Assembly (NCBI RefSeq): GCF_047730175.1
Contig: NZ_CP159833.1
Location: 2,232,001-2,296,000 of the forward strand
DNA length: 64,000 bases
From: Marifrigoribacter sp047730175
GTDB lineage: Bacteria; Bacteroidota; Bacteroidia; Flavobacteriales; Flavobacteriaceae
Direction of reading: 5' to 3'
In this document: positions 17,271 to 25,769 of the stretch, piece after piece
How positions within the stretch are numbered: the stretch's first letter is position 1
How the letters are laid out: each line of letters starts with the position of its first letter
Program-made: the position numbers and the translations under genes
Notes under the pieces: generated by a model
Seen by the model: only the letters and a program-made list of their open reading frames with translations
The model's database searches: none
Told to the model about the DNA's origin: nothing

Positions 17271-17870
17271 TTAATATTCTAATACTATTTGTCTTTCGTT
17301 CATAACATTTTGCGCTTTTTTAAAATCAGTTATTCCCTCAGACCAAGAGTAGTTCTTTTTCATTCCGTGTTTAATTACATTCAATAGTTTTCTCCCTTTT
17401 TGTAGAGTATCTATTTTATTTGCAGACAAACTTAGACTCTGTCTTAAGTCGTTAATTATTCTTTCAAATGTATGATTCTCTTCAATTTTTTTATGATTAT
17501 TTGCGTGAATTCGTATTGTAATTTCAAACAGTCCAATTTGATAATATAATTCGTTTGAAATTTCATTGTCTATAAAAACTCCATATTCGGAAACACATTT
17601 TTCATAAAAATATTTCATTGATGGCCCTGCCATAAACAAGCCTACAAAGTCAATATTTTCAGTCTTGGGTTTTGGGTTTACTTCAATTTCTCCATGATTG
17701 TATAGAACCATTTCAGGAATATTACCATTAACTAAGTTTATAAATTTAGGATAGTTTCCGTGCCTTATACTTGCAAACTCTCTATTGAATTTAGTTTCTT
17801 TTTTACTTGATTTCATTATTTTTAACACATATCCAAGTACAATTCCAATAATGTATTTTTCTTCTTTCAT
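17271..17870 (-). CDS. Hypothetical protein carried on a lone integron-like cassette
   Basis: A 199-residue protein with no domain I recognise. It has a hydrophobic start (YIIGIVLGYVLKIM) and is otherwise soluble and charged, with a helical C-terminal half (FERIINDLRQSLSLSANKID). The gene is bounded by a GATATAAC-N2-GTT junction 9 bases before the ATG and an attC-like site 3 bases after the stop, which makes it a cassette inserted between the convergent menB and asnB genes. Confidence 0.6.
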   Translation of the reverse strand: MKEEKYIIGIVLGYVLKIMKSSKKETKFNREFASIRHGNYPKFINLVNGNIPEMVLYNHGEIEVNPKPKTENIDFVGLFMAGPSMKYFYEKCVSEYGVFIDNEISNELYYQIGLFEITIRIHANNHKKIEENHTFERIINDLRQSLSLSANKIDTLQKGRKLLNVIKHGMKKNYSWSEGITDFKKAQNVMNERQIVLEY

Positions 17871-17878
17871 TCTTAATT

Positions 17879-17898
17879 GCAGGGTAACGTGTTATATC
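17879..17898 (-). repeat. 5' junction of the lone cassette
   Basis: Minus strand GATATAAC (17898 to 17891), two bases, GTTACCCTGC (17888 to 17879). The same GATATAAC-N2-GTT is found at the head of the main array (48828 to 48816) and at 7136-7124. The GTTACCCTGC half is nearly complementary to the left arm of the unit's closing site. Confidence 0.6.
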
Positions 17899-17912
17899 AT
17901 CAGTTTTATTGT

Positions 17913-17942
17913 TCTTATCCCGTAAATTTTACGGGGATAAGA
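17913..17942. terminator. Strong hairpin between asnB terminator and lone cassette
   Basis: TCTTATCC-CGTAAA against TTTACG-GGATAAGA with a single-base bulge and a small loop. No long T run follows on either strand. It may act as a second, weak terminator after asnB or be part of the target region of the lone cassette. Confidence 0.35.
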
Positions 17943-17974
17943 TTCCTTTTGGCTTGTTCTTATCTCTCAAGAAA

Positions 17975-18023
17975 AAAACAAAATCCCCACACCATTCGCT
18001 GTATGCAAAATAGGAGTGGGGAT
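17975..18023 (-). terminator. Terminator of asnB
   Basis: ATCCCCAC (17983-17990) pairs with GTGGGGAT (18016-18023). On the minus strand the stem is followed by TTTTGTTTTTTT. It lies about 70 bases after the asnB stop. Confidence 0.75.
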
Positions 18024-18090
18024 AGATTATAAATTTACAATAAATACCGTTATTATTATTATTATATAAAACATAATAAAATTTTATATT

Positions 18091-19761
18091 TCAGCTTTTA
18101 TAAGCATCGTCATGTACGTTTGCAATAGCACGACCACTAGGATCATTCCTGTTTTTAAAGCTTTCATCCCATTCCAATGCAACTGGGCTACTACAAGCCA
18201 CCGATGGAACAGAAGGCACACATAAGGCTGCTGCATCACTTGGGAAATGTTCTGTAAAAATGGTTCTATAATAAAACTCTTCTTTGCTGGTTGGAGTCTG
18301 TAATGGAAATTTATAGTTAGCATTTGCTAATTGTTCGTCACTAACTTCCTTTTCAACCATTTCTTTTAAAGTATCAATCCAACTATAACCAACTCCATCA
18401 CTAAATTGTTCTTTTTGTCTCCAAGCCACGCTTTCAGGTAACATATCTTCAAAAGCTTTACGAAGAACCCATTTTTCCATGCGTTCTCCGTTTATCATTT
18501 TGTCATCTGGGTTAATGCTCATAGCAACGTCCATAAATTCTTTATCTAAAAATGGGACACGTCCTTCAATTCCCCAAGCAGCTAACGACTTGTTTGCTCG
18601 TAGACAATCATACATGTGTAATTTATCTAGTTTACGTACCGTTTCTTCATGAAAATCTTTTGCAGAAGGCGCTTTGTGAAAATATAAATATCCTCCAAAA
18701 ATTTCATCGGCTCCTTCGCCAGACAATACCATTTTAATTCCCATGGCTTTAATTGCTCTTGCCATTAAATACATAGGAGTGGAAGCTCTAATTGTTGTAA
18801 TGTCATAAGTCTCTAAATGATAAATTACATCTCTAATGGCATCAATCCCTTCTTGGATGGTAAATTTAATTTCATGATGCACCGTGTCTAAATGTTCCGC
18901 AACTTTTCGGGCAGCTATTAAATCGGGAGAGCTTTCTAAACCAGTTGCAAAAGAGTGGAGTTGAGGATACCAAGCAGCATCTTTATCATCGCTTTCAATT
19001 CGTTTTTCTGCATATTTTTTTGCGATAGCAGAAGTGATGGATGAATCCAAACCACCCGATAAAAGAACTCCATAAGGCACATCACTCATTAATTGACGGT
19101 GTACCGCTTCTTCTAAAGCAGTTCTTAATTTTTTAATATCAGTTTTATTTTCTTTTACGGCATCATATTCCATCCAATCTCTTTGATACCATTGTGTTAA
19201 TTTTCCTTCTTTGCTATCTAAATAATGTCCTGGAGGAAATAATTCAATTTTAGAACAAATACCTTCTAAGGCTTTTAATTCCGAAGCGACATAAAATGTT
19301 CCGTCTTGATCCCAACCAATATATAAAGGAATGATTCCCATGTGATCACGCGCAATTAAGTAGGAATCGTTTTCTACATTGTATAATGCAAATCCGAATA
19401 TTCCGTTTAATTCATCCAAAAAAGAAACTCCTTTTTCTTTATAAAGGGCTAAGATTACTTCGCAATCTGATTTTGTCTGAAAGGTATAGCTTCCTTCAAG
19501 TTGTTTGCGTAATTCAAGGTGGTTATAGATTTCACCATTGGCAGCTAATACTAAATTTTTATCTTCTGAAAATAAAGGTTGTTTCCCAGAAGTAGGGTCA
19601 ACAATAGCCAAACGTTCATGAGCCATGATCGCTTTTTGATTGCTAAAGATTCCGCTCCAATCTGGACCGCGATGTCTTATAGATTTTGCCATCGTTAATA
19701 GTTGAGGGCGTAATTTTTCAGAAGATTGTTTTAATTCGAAAGCACATACAATTCCGCACAT
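18091..19761 (-). CDS. asnB: Asparagine synthetase B (glutamine-hydrolysing)
   Basis: A 556-residue enzyme: aspartate plus glutamine plus ATP gives asparagine plus glutamate. MCGIV puts the nucleophile Cys2 right after the initiator Met of the N-terminal glutaminase domain (2-190). The synthetase domain carries the pyrophosphate loop LLSGGLDSS and LSGEGADEIFGGY. The length fits E. coli-type AsnB. About 125 bases upstream of its ATG lies a terminator preceded by a leader peptide with eight Asn codons in a row, so it is probably controlled by attenuation in response to Asn-tRNA charging. A dedicated terminator follows the gene. Confidence 0.96.
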   Translation of the reverse strand: MCGIVCAFELKQSSEKLRPQLLTMAKSIRHRGPDWSGIFSNQKAIMAHERLAIVDPTSGKQPLFSEDKNLVLAANGEIYNHLELRKQLEGSYTFQTKSDCEVILALYKEKGVSFLDELNGIFGFALYNVENDSYLIARDHMGIIPLYIGWDQDGTFYVASELKALEGICSKIELFPPGHYLDSKEGKLTQWYQRDWMEYDAVKENKTDIKKLRTALEEAVHRQLMSDVPYGVLLSGGLDSSITSAIAKKYAEKRIESDDKDAAWYPQLHSFATGLESSPDLIAARKVAEHLDTVHHEIKFTIQEGIDAIRDVIYHLETYDITTIRASTPMYLMARAIKAMGIKMVLSGEGADEIFGGYLYFHKAPSAKDFHEETVRKLDKLHMYDCLRANKSLAAWGIEGRVPFLDKEFMDVAMSINPDDKMINGERMEKWVLRKAFEDMLPESVAWRQKEQFSDGVGYSWIDTLKEMVEKEVSDEQLANANYKFPLQTPTSKEEFYYRTIFTEHFPSDAAALCVPSVPSVACSSPVALEWDESFKNRNDPSGRAIANVHDDAYKS

Positions 19762-19877
19762 AATAAAAGTTTTTTTATTGTCCTCGCGAAAGCGGGGAAC
19801 TATTAATTATTAGTTAATTTTATTTATAAGATTCCCAATTCGTGGGAATAATTTTAAAAACTCCTTTGTTTTTAAAA

Positions 19878-19915
19878 CAAAAAAAAGCCTGTCAAATTTA
19901 AAAACTTGACAGGCT
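19878..19915 (-). terminator. Attenuator terminator in the asnB leader
   Basis: On the minus strand AGCCTGTCAA (19915 to 19906) and TTGACAGGCT (19895 to 19886) form a perfect 10-bp stem followed by a run of T. It lies between the leader peptide and asnB, so it would stop transcription before the gene when the antiterminator does not form. Confidence 0.85.
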
Positions 19916-19936
19916 GATATATCTCTACAAGTTTTT
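19900..19936 (-). promoter_or_regulatory. Antiterminator pairing of the asnB attenuator
   Basis: AAAAACTTG (minus, 19936 to 19928), starting 1 base after the leader stop codon, is perfectly complementary to CAAGTTTTT (19908 to 19900). The second arm overlaps the left arm and loop of the terminator, so the two hairpins are mutually exclusive. A ribosome stalled at the Asn codons would leave the antiterminator arm free. Confidence 0.75.
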
Positions 19937-19937
19937 G

Positions 19938-19991
19938 TTAAGGCATCCCGTTATTATTATTATTATTATTATTAAAGGTAAATCTAAACAT
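19938..19991 (-). CDS. Asparagine-rich leader peptide of asnB (17 aa)
   Basis: ATG TTT AGA TTT ACC TTT, seven AAT codons, AAC, GGG ATG CCT TAA on the minus strand: MFRFTF, eight Asn, GMP. It directly precedes an antiterminator/terminator pair and then asnB. Runs of the codon for the pathway's product are the hallmark of amino-acid attenuation leaders (his, trp, thr, leu). The codon run is also a microsatellite and could vary in length between strains. Confidence 0.8.
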   Translation of the reverse strand: MFRFTFNNNNNNNNGMP

Positions 19992-20206
19992 GACTTGTTT
20001 TATTTCTTTGTTATGGTCCAAATATCTAAATTTTTTTGAACTAAACAATATTTATTGACATTTTTTTAACGCAACTTAATACACTCTTTCAAAAACACCT
20101 TCTATTGAAGGATTTAAAATATAATAAGATTCTTATTCCTTTGGTAACCTAAAAGTGACTATTGGTTTTTTTATTACATTGTTATTCACTTTATCAAGGT
20201 GTTTTA

Positions 20207-22621
20207 TTAACGCAATTTCGGAAAGCTAGTTGGATCCGCTTCATGCATAATTTCATATACTTTTTCGAAAATATCTTCTTCTGAAGGTTTTGAAAAATAA
20301 TCACCATCCGTTCCATACGCTGGACGATGAGGTTTAGCAGTTAATGCCTGTGGCTTACTATCCAAATATTGATAAGCATTCTGATTATCTAATATTTCAT
20401 TTAAAATATAAGCAGAAGCGCCACCAGGAACATCCTCATCGATTACTAATAAACGATTGGTCTTAGCTACACTTTTTACAATGTCGTGGTTTAAATCGAA
20501 GGGTAACAATGATTGTGCATCGATAATTTCAACATCAATACTAACTTGCTGCAGTTCTTTTGCAACTTCTTGAACAATACGTAAAGTACTTCCGTAGGAA
20601 ACTATGGTAATGTCTGTTCCTTCTTTTACAGTTTCTACCACACCAATTGGCGTGCAAATTTCTGAAAGATTCGAAGGCATTTTTTCTTTTAGACGGTAGC
20701 CATTTAAACATTCTATAATAATTGCAGGCTCATCTGTTTTTAGAAGTGTGTTATAAAATCCAGCAGCTTTGGTCATGTCTCTAGGAACCAAAATATACAT
20801 TCCACGTAATAAGTGAATCAATCCACCCATTTGTGAACCACTGTGCCAAATACCTTCTAAACGATGACCACGAGTTCTTACAATTAGCGGAGCTTTTTGC
20901 TTTCCATTGGTACGGTAACGAACGGTTGCTAAATCGTCACTCATGATTTGCAGGCAATACAAAATATAATCTAAGTATTGGATTTCAGCAATAGGGCGTA
21001 GGCCTCTCATTGACATTCCAATTCCTTGTCCTAAAATGGTTGCTTCTCTAATTCCTGCATCAGCGACACGTGCTTCTCCATACTTATCTTGTAATCCTTC
21101 TAAGCCTTGATTTACATCTCCAATAGCACCACTATCTTCACCAAAAATATACACTTCAGGGTGTTCAGCTAGTATAGCATCAAAATTATCTCTTAATATT
21201 ACACGTCCATCAACTGCTTCTGCATCATCTTTATATATTGGTTTTACTTCTGAAATTGTTTTTGCATTCTCATTTGCTTCAGAATACAAATGAGCACTGT
21301 ATTTTGGTTCAATGATTTCGAAATAGTTTTCGATCCAATCTTGCAATTGTTTTTTCTCAACGGTATGTTCACCAATCAAATAACGTAACGTTTTTCTTGC
21401 AGTACCAATTATTTCTCTTCGTAACGGTTCAGTTTCTGAAGCTAGTTTAGCAGTAATATTATTTATAAAAGCTTTGTTTGCACTTTTTTCAGCAGCATTA
21501 TTGATTAATAGTAATGCTTCTTGTTGTTCTTGAATTTGAGGAGCTAAAAAGGCTTTCCAAGCAGCAGTTTTTCCTTCGCGAACTTCTTTTTTAATCGTTT
21601 TTTCTATAACAACTAATTCCTCTTCCGTAGAAATATTACTAGAAATAACCCATTCACGCATTTTTACGTTACAATCGAATTCTCTTTCCCAACCCAAACG
21701 GTCTTTGTCTTTATAGCGTTCGTGAGATCCACTAGTAGAATGTCCTTGAGGTTGTGTTAATTCATTAACATGAATTAAAACAGGAACATGTTCTTCTCTA
21801 GCGATTGCAGATGCTTTTTGATATGCTTCTATTAGGTTAGGATAATCCCAACCATGAACACGAATAATCTCGTATCCTTTTTCATCTTCGGTACGTTGAA
21901 ACCCTTTTAAGATTTCTGAAATATTTTCTTTAGTAGTTTGGTGTCTTGCATGTACTGAAATACCATATTCATCATCCCAAACACTCATCACCATTGGTAT
22001 CTGTAATACCCCAGCAGCATTGATAGATTCCCAAAATAATCCTTCACTAGTACTTGCGTTTCCTATAGTTCCCCAAGCAACTTCGTTTCCTTTATCTGAA
22101 AGGTGGGTATGGCTGGCCAAATCTTTTGCATTTCTAAATACTTTTGATGCTTGCGCTAAGCCTAATAACCGTGGCATTTGTCCAGCAGTAGGAGAGATGT
22201 CTGGGCTACTATTTTTTTGTTTCGTAAGATCTTTCCATGTACCATCATCATTTAAACTATGGGTTGCAAAATGTCCTCCCATTTGCCTACCTGCACTCAT
22301 TGGATCTTTCTCAATATCGGTATGTGCATATAAACCAGCAAAAAACTGTTCGATCGTTAGTTTACCAATAGCCATCATAAATGTTTGATCTCTATAGTAA
22401 CCACTACGCCAATCTCCATTTTTAAATGATTTTGCCCATGCTAATTGAGGAATTTCTTTTCCATCACCAAAAATTCCGAATTTAGCTTTTCCAGTCAGCA
22501 CTTCACGACGCCCTAGCAAACTACATTCCCTACTTGTTACAGCGATTTTGTAATCAGTAAGAACTTCTTGTTTAAAATCATCAAAAGATAATTTGCTATT
22601 TGTTTCTGGGTTTGACTGCAT
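20207..22621 (-). CDS. 2-oxoacid dehydrogenase E1, alpha and beta fused (branched-chain type)
   Basis: An 804-residue one-chain E1. The N-terminal alpha half (1-400) has the thiamine-diphosphate region WGTIGNASTSEG, an altered GDGxxxEG motif, and the MGGHFATHSLN segment. The beta half (about 475-804) has VYIFGEDSGAIGDVNQGL and the C-terminal transketolase domain with DEDVPGGASAY. The family decarboxylates 2-oxoisovalerate or related 2-oxoacids and passes the acyl group to lipoyl-E2. Fused E1 chains are frequent in Bacteroidota. No E2 or E3 gene lies nearby, so the substrate is inferred from family likeness. Confidence 0.88.
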   Translation of the reverse strand: MQSNPETNSKLSFDDFKQEVLTDYKIAVTSRECSLLGRREVLTGKAKFGIFGDGKEIPQLAWAKSFKNGDWRSGYYRDQTFMMAIGKLTIEQFFAGLYAHTDIEKDPMSAGRQMGGHFATHSLNDDGTWKDLTKQKNSSPDISPTAGQMPRLLGLAQASKVFRNAKDLASHTHLSDKGNEVAWGTIGNASTSEGLFWESINAAGVLQIPMVMSVWDDEYGISVHARHQTTKENISEILKGFQRTEDEKGYEIIRVHGWDYPNLIEAYQKASAIAREEHVPVLIHVNELTQPQGHSTSGSHERYKDKDRLGWEREFDCNVKMREWVISSNISTEEELVVIEKTIKKEVREGKTAAWKAFLAPQIQEQQEALLLINNAAEKSANKAFINNITAKLASETEPLRREIIGTARKTLRYLIGEHTVEKKQLQDWIENYFEIIEPKYSAHLYSEANENAKTISEVKPIYKDDAEAVDGRVILRDNFDAILAEHPEVYIFGEDSGAIGDVNQGLEGLQDKYGEARVADAGIREATILGQGIGMSMRGLRPIAEIQYLDYILYCLQIMSDDLATVRYRTNGKQKAPLIVRTRGHRLEGIWHSGSQMGGLIHLLRGMYILVPRDMTKAAGFYNTLLKTDEPAIIIECLNGYRLKEKMPSNLSEICTPIGVVETVKEGTDITIVSYGSTLRIVQEVAKELQQVSIDVEIIDAQSLLPFDLNHDIVKSVAKTNRLLVIDEDVPGGASAYILNEILDNQNAYQYLDSKPQALTAKPHRPAYGTDGDYFSKPSEEDIFEKVYEIMHEADPTSFPKLR

Positions 22622-22711
22622 TTAATTTGATTTTTTGCTTATTACAAAAGTAAGGAAAATCAACAAGTTTTACAACGCTAAAAAATTATGAAATATTCAA
22701 AGAAAGAACGG

Positions 22712-22945
22712 TTATTTTGAATTATTACTAGCTGTTTTGTTTACTTTAATATAAATAATGCGAATCAATAAAATAAAAGGGATGCCATGAAGTAATAAAT
22801 CCAATACATCCATTAATTTCATTTCAGCAGCACCTCCTATAACCCATTTTATTTTCCCTACGATATGTGGTTCAGGATAATAGGGAGCTAATCCTAACGT
22901 TAGGCAGAGTAAAATGACAATTCTTAAATTATTAAATAAGTTCAT
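22712..22945 (-). CDS. Small membrane protein (77 aa)
   Basis: Two hydrophobic helices (about 8-22 and 48-66) joined by a PEPHIVGKIKWVIGGA segment. This pattern (LGLAPYxPEPHIxGKxxW) recurs in short flavobacterial proteins sometimes labelled as transporters, without evidence. It lies 10 bases after the large M1-like gene on the same strand. Function unknown. Confidence 0.6.
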   Translation of the reverse strand: MNLFNNLRIVILLCLTLGLAPYYPEPHIVGKIKWVIGGAAEMKLMDVLDLLLHGIPFILLIRIIYIKVNKTASNNSK

Positions 22946-22955
22946 TTATATTATT

Positions 22956-25769
22956 TTAATACCATTCACGTGTAAATAATCCTAATAAAGTTTTAGGGTC
23001 TAAGGTTACAATAAATCTAATTTTCTGGTCGTAATTTGGTAAGCCTGGTTCCCAACCCAAACTTGAATATAAAGGAAAGAAAACTTCAAAATAATCAGCG
23101 ACTAGACTTAGCCTAACACCTGTGTCAAAAACAGCTTTTGTTCGTTGGTTTTTATTGTGTACCAAGCCAGCATCTCCATAAGCATAAATCCAATTCCAGA
23201 TATTGGTACTCGCATTTACAGTTGCCATCCAACTATTTGAAAAAGCAGGTTCCAACTGAGATTTAAATCCACCTTCAGCTACAATTAATTGTTGACTAAA
23301 TAATCCAGCTTCCTCACTTCTTCCATAGTATGAGTAATCGAAAAGATAATCAGTAGGTCTATCTAAAGCAAAGCTGAAAAAATCACCATTTTGCCTAGTT
23401 TTATTATGTAAAAAAGCTCCTGCAAAAAACCGAACATTTAGCTGACGGTTATTTAGAAATAACTTTCTGTACTCTAAAGTGGTAGAAATTTTACTAAAAT
23501 CTGATGAAACTTGAGTGTCAAATACCCCTCTAAAATAATTAATTAGATTAGGATTTGAATATACATATTGCAGGTTTAAAACACTATAATTTGGTTCTTG
23601 GTCTGGATCGTTAATATCTTTATCTCTAGAAACATTTACACTCCTAATATTGATAAATTGCTTTTCATTATCTCTTAAATCTTTGTTTCTAAAAGAGAAG
23701 GTCATGAACGGACTTAAGCGCTGATAAAACAAATCGGTATTGTATGAGAAGTAACTACCAGCAACACCAAATCGGAATGAGTTTAATTTACCATCTTCGT
23801 ATTGTTGTCGGTATGAAAAGGAACCTTTACCTATTAAAGTTTTTGAAGTAAGTCCATATTGAGGTTCAAGCTTATAATGTAATGCTTTCCTAAGTAATGT
23901 TTTGTTATAAAGTTTTAGACCTACGCTAAGACCATCGTATAAGTTGTACTGAAACACGGGCATAAAAAATAACTGATTGTATTTTGGGTCTTCTATATCT
24001 TGAAATAATCTAAATTGAATCGGCCTATTTAAAAGACCGTCAATCTTTTTGAAATTATTACGCTGATTAAATTCTGGAATAATAGTTTCATAATTTAAAG
24101 CAAGCTTATCGATGTTTTCTGAAGGAACTGTAATGGTTATTAAACTATCGATAGGTTGGGTCCATTTTTTAAAGACAATGTTATCATTGTTTAAACCGTA
24201 TAATGAAACAGGTAATGGATGGTTCCGTTTATTTTTTATAGTTATCTCTAAGGAATCCTCACGTTTTACAACGCTCTTTATTTTAAAATCTATTGTACTT
24301 CTGGTGTTTAAATAATTTTCAAAAAACCAATTCACTGGGAGGTTGGTATTTCTTTCTAAGTATTGTTGAAAAATTGCTGCCTTTACAGGTTTTAAGTGTT
24401 GTTCTGTATAAAACTCTTTAATGGTTTTATCTACAACTTCCTTTCCTAAATAATCTGAAAGATATTGCAGACCATCGCCTCCATAATAATCACTGGCAAT
24501 GTTTTTATTGAATTTAACTAATGAATCTTTAGGGGTTGTTAATGACTGTTGTAAATTACTACGAGCCATATTTAAATAGAGTAGTGGGTATTGATCGTTA
24601 AATTCTATTTTTGAAATATGAGACCATTTTATAATCCATAGCTTACTAAGACTTCCAATGATTTTCATTTTTGGATAATATTGATCCACGTACTCCATCA
24701 TTAAATAAATCTGTAAAGCACCAATTAGCCAATGCTCTTCTCTCGGATTGACCGCTAGCGTGTTTTCTATATAGGCACGGCTAATGGTTTTTAATTGTTC
24801 CATGTTGTACTCAAAACCATCAGGGAAGGGGCTTATAAAGTTTGGTAATTGGTTGAGTCCGTATACAGGATTCTTTTTGTAAGCCGTTTTAGTAATAAGT
24901 ATTTTATCGAATGGATAGGGTCCCAATTTTTCATCTAAAAAATGAACAATCCTATCAATTGAAAGTGCGCTAATGGTTGGTGTTACTTTTTTACCTTTTA
25001 GGTTGGTAACGATATCAAATTTATCTGTTTCAATAGTTTCAAAATCATTTCGTTGAGTTAGGTGAATGATTGCTGACATTCTTTGGTCACCTTCTAATAC
25101 CGTTTCTTTGTTTCCTTCTGAAATAGTTTCTGATACCAAGTCAAAATCGGAAATCAAAAAATATTTTTCAGGAGTTGTTAGTGTAATTTTATACGTTGAA
25201 GGTGATACAAATAAATCTTCCGTATTTTTATTACTAAATGTTTGCCATTCCCCATCAAATACCCCAGGAGTTATATGCCAATATTTAAGTTTGTAGTTTT
25301 TATTTTCGGAAGCTCCATATCTGGTAAACTTGTCATCAGGAAGTTTTACCGTATACTTCAGGTTTAATAGGTAAGTCTCATTAGGTAATAATGGCTCATC
25401 TAAGGTTACAATGACAATATCTAATTCGTCGCCATGTTCCCATGATACATTAGTTTGATTGGTATTGGTAATATTTAAATTGGTAGTTTTTCCACGATCT
25501 TCATCTTTTTCAAAATGAAATGAACTACTATAGTTTTCAGAAAATCGTTTACCTAAGGGTGTAGTTTTACTTGAAAAACTATTTGCCCAATCACTTAAAT
25601 ATAGTTCATTCAAAGAAACATTAGAAGTATTTTTAAATTGTATTTCTTGACTAATGTTTAGTGTATTGCTTTCTATATCTAATATAGAATTTATAGTAAT
25701 AGTATGCTGTGCTTGTGTTGAAACAACAGCAAAGAAAATAAGCAATTTTATATATCGTTGCAGTTTCAA
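22956..25769 (-). CDS. M1 aminopeptidase-like protein without the zinc motif, fused to an outer-membrane barrel-like C-terminus
   Basis: A 937-residue protein with signal peptide MKLQRYIKLLIFFAVVSTQAQ. Residues 20-450 follow the layout of M1 (gluzincin) aminopeptidases: beta-rich N-domain, then a helical catalytic-like domain. Where the family has HExxH-(18)-E it reads ISRAYIEN and WLIGALQIYLMMEY, so the zinc ligands appear lost. Residues 540-937 are rich in alternating aromatic strands and end in DPKTLLGLFTREWY, like an outer-membrane beta barrel. Its ATG overlaps the stop of the upstream gene by 4 bases (ATGA). Confidence 0.65.
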   Translation of the reverse strand: MKLQRYIKLLIFFAVVSTQAQHTITINSILDIESNTLNISQEIQFKNTSNVSLNELYLSDWANSFSSKTTPLGKRFSENYSSSFHFEKDEDRGKTTNLNITNTNQTNVSWEHGDELDIVIVTLDEPLLPNETYLLNLKYTVKLPDDKFTRYGASENKNYKLKYWHITPGVFDGEWQTFSNKNTEDLFVSPSTYKITLTTPEKYFLISDFDLVSETISEGNKETVLEGDQRMSAIIHLTQRNDFETIETDKFDIVTNLKGKKVTPTISALSIDRIVHFLDEKLGPYPFDKILITKTAYKKNPVYGLNQLPNFISPFPDGFEYNMEQLKTISRAYIENTLAVNPREEHWLIGALQIYLMMEYVDQYYPKMKIIGSLSKLWIIKWSHISKIEFNDQYPLLYLNMARSNLQQSLTTPKDSLVKFNKNIASDYYGGDGLQYLSDYLGKEVVDKTIKEFYTEQHLKPVKAAIFQQYLERNTNLPVNWFFENYLNTRSTIDFKIKSVVKREDSLEITIKNKRNHPLPVSLYGLNNDNIVFKKWTQPIDSLITITVPSENIDKLALNYETIIPEFNQRNNFKKIDGLLNRPIQFRLFQDIEDPKYNQLFFMPVFQYNLYDGLSVGLKLYNKTLLRKALHYKLEPQYGLTSKTLIGKGSFSYRQQYEDGKLNSFRFGVAGSYFSYNTDLFYQRLSPFMTFSFRNKDLRDNEKQFINIRSVNVSRDKDINDPDQEPNYSVLNLQYVYSNPNLINYFRGVFDTQVSSDFSKISTTLEYRKLFLNNRQLNVRFFAGAFLHNKTRQNGDFFSFALDRPTDYLFDYSYYGRSEEAGLFSQQLIVAEGGFKSQLEPAFSNSWMATVNASTNIWNWIYAYGDAGLVHNKNQRTKAVFDTGVRLSLVADYFEVFFPLYSSLGWEPGLPNYDQKIRFIVTLDPKTLLGLFTREWY

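Noticed and set aside
18046..18066. Second TTA/AAT run after the asnB stop, followed by a hairpin
   Set aside because: On the minus strand the Asn frame has no start codon and simply continues from the asnB stop; the hairpin is the asnB terminator. Probably a microsatellite, not a second leader peptide.
18084..18323. Minus-strand frame of 79 codons in the 3' part of asnB
   Set aside because: Lies in another frame within a highly conserved enzyme gene; no independent support.
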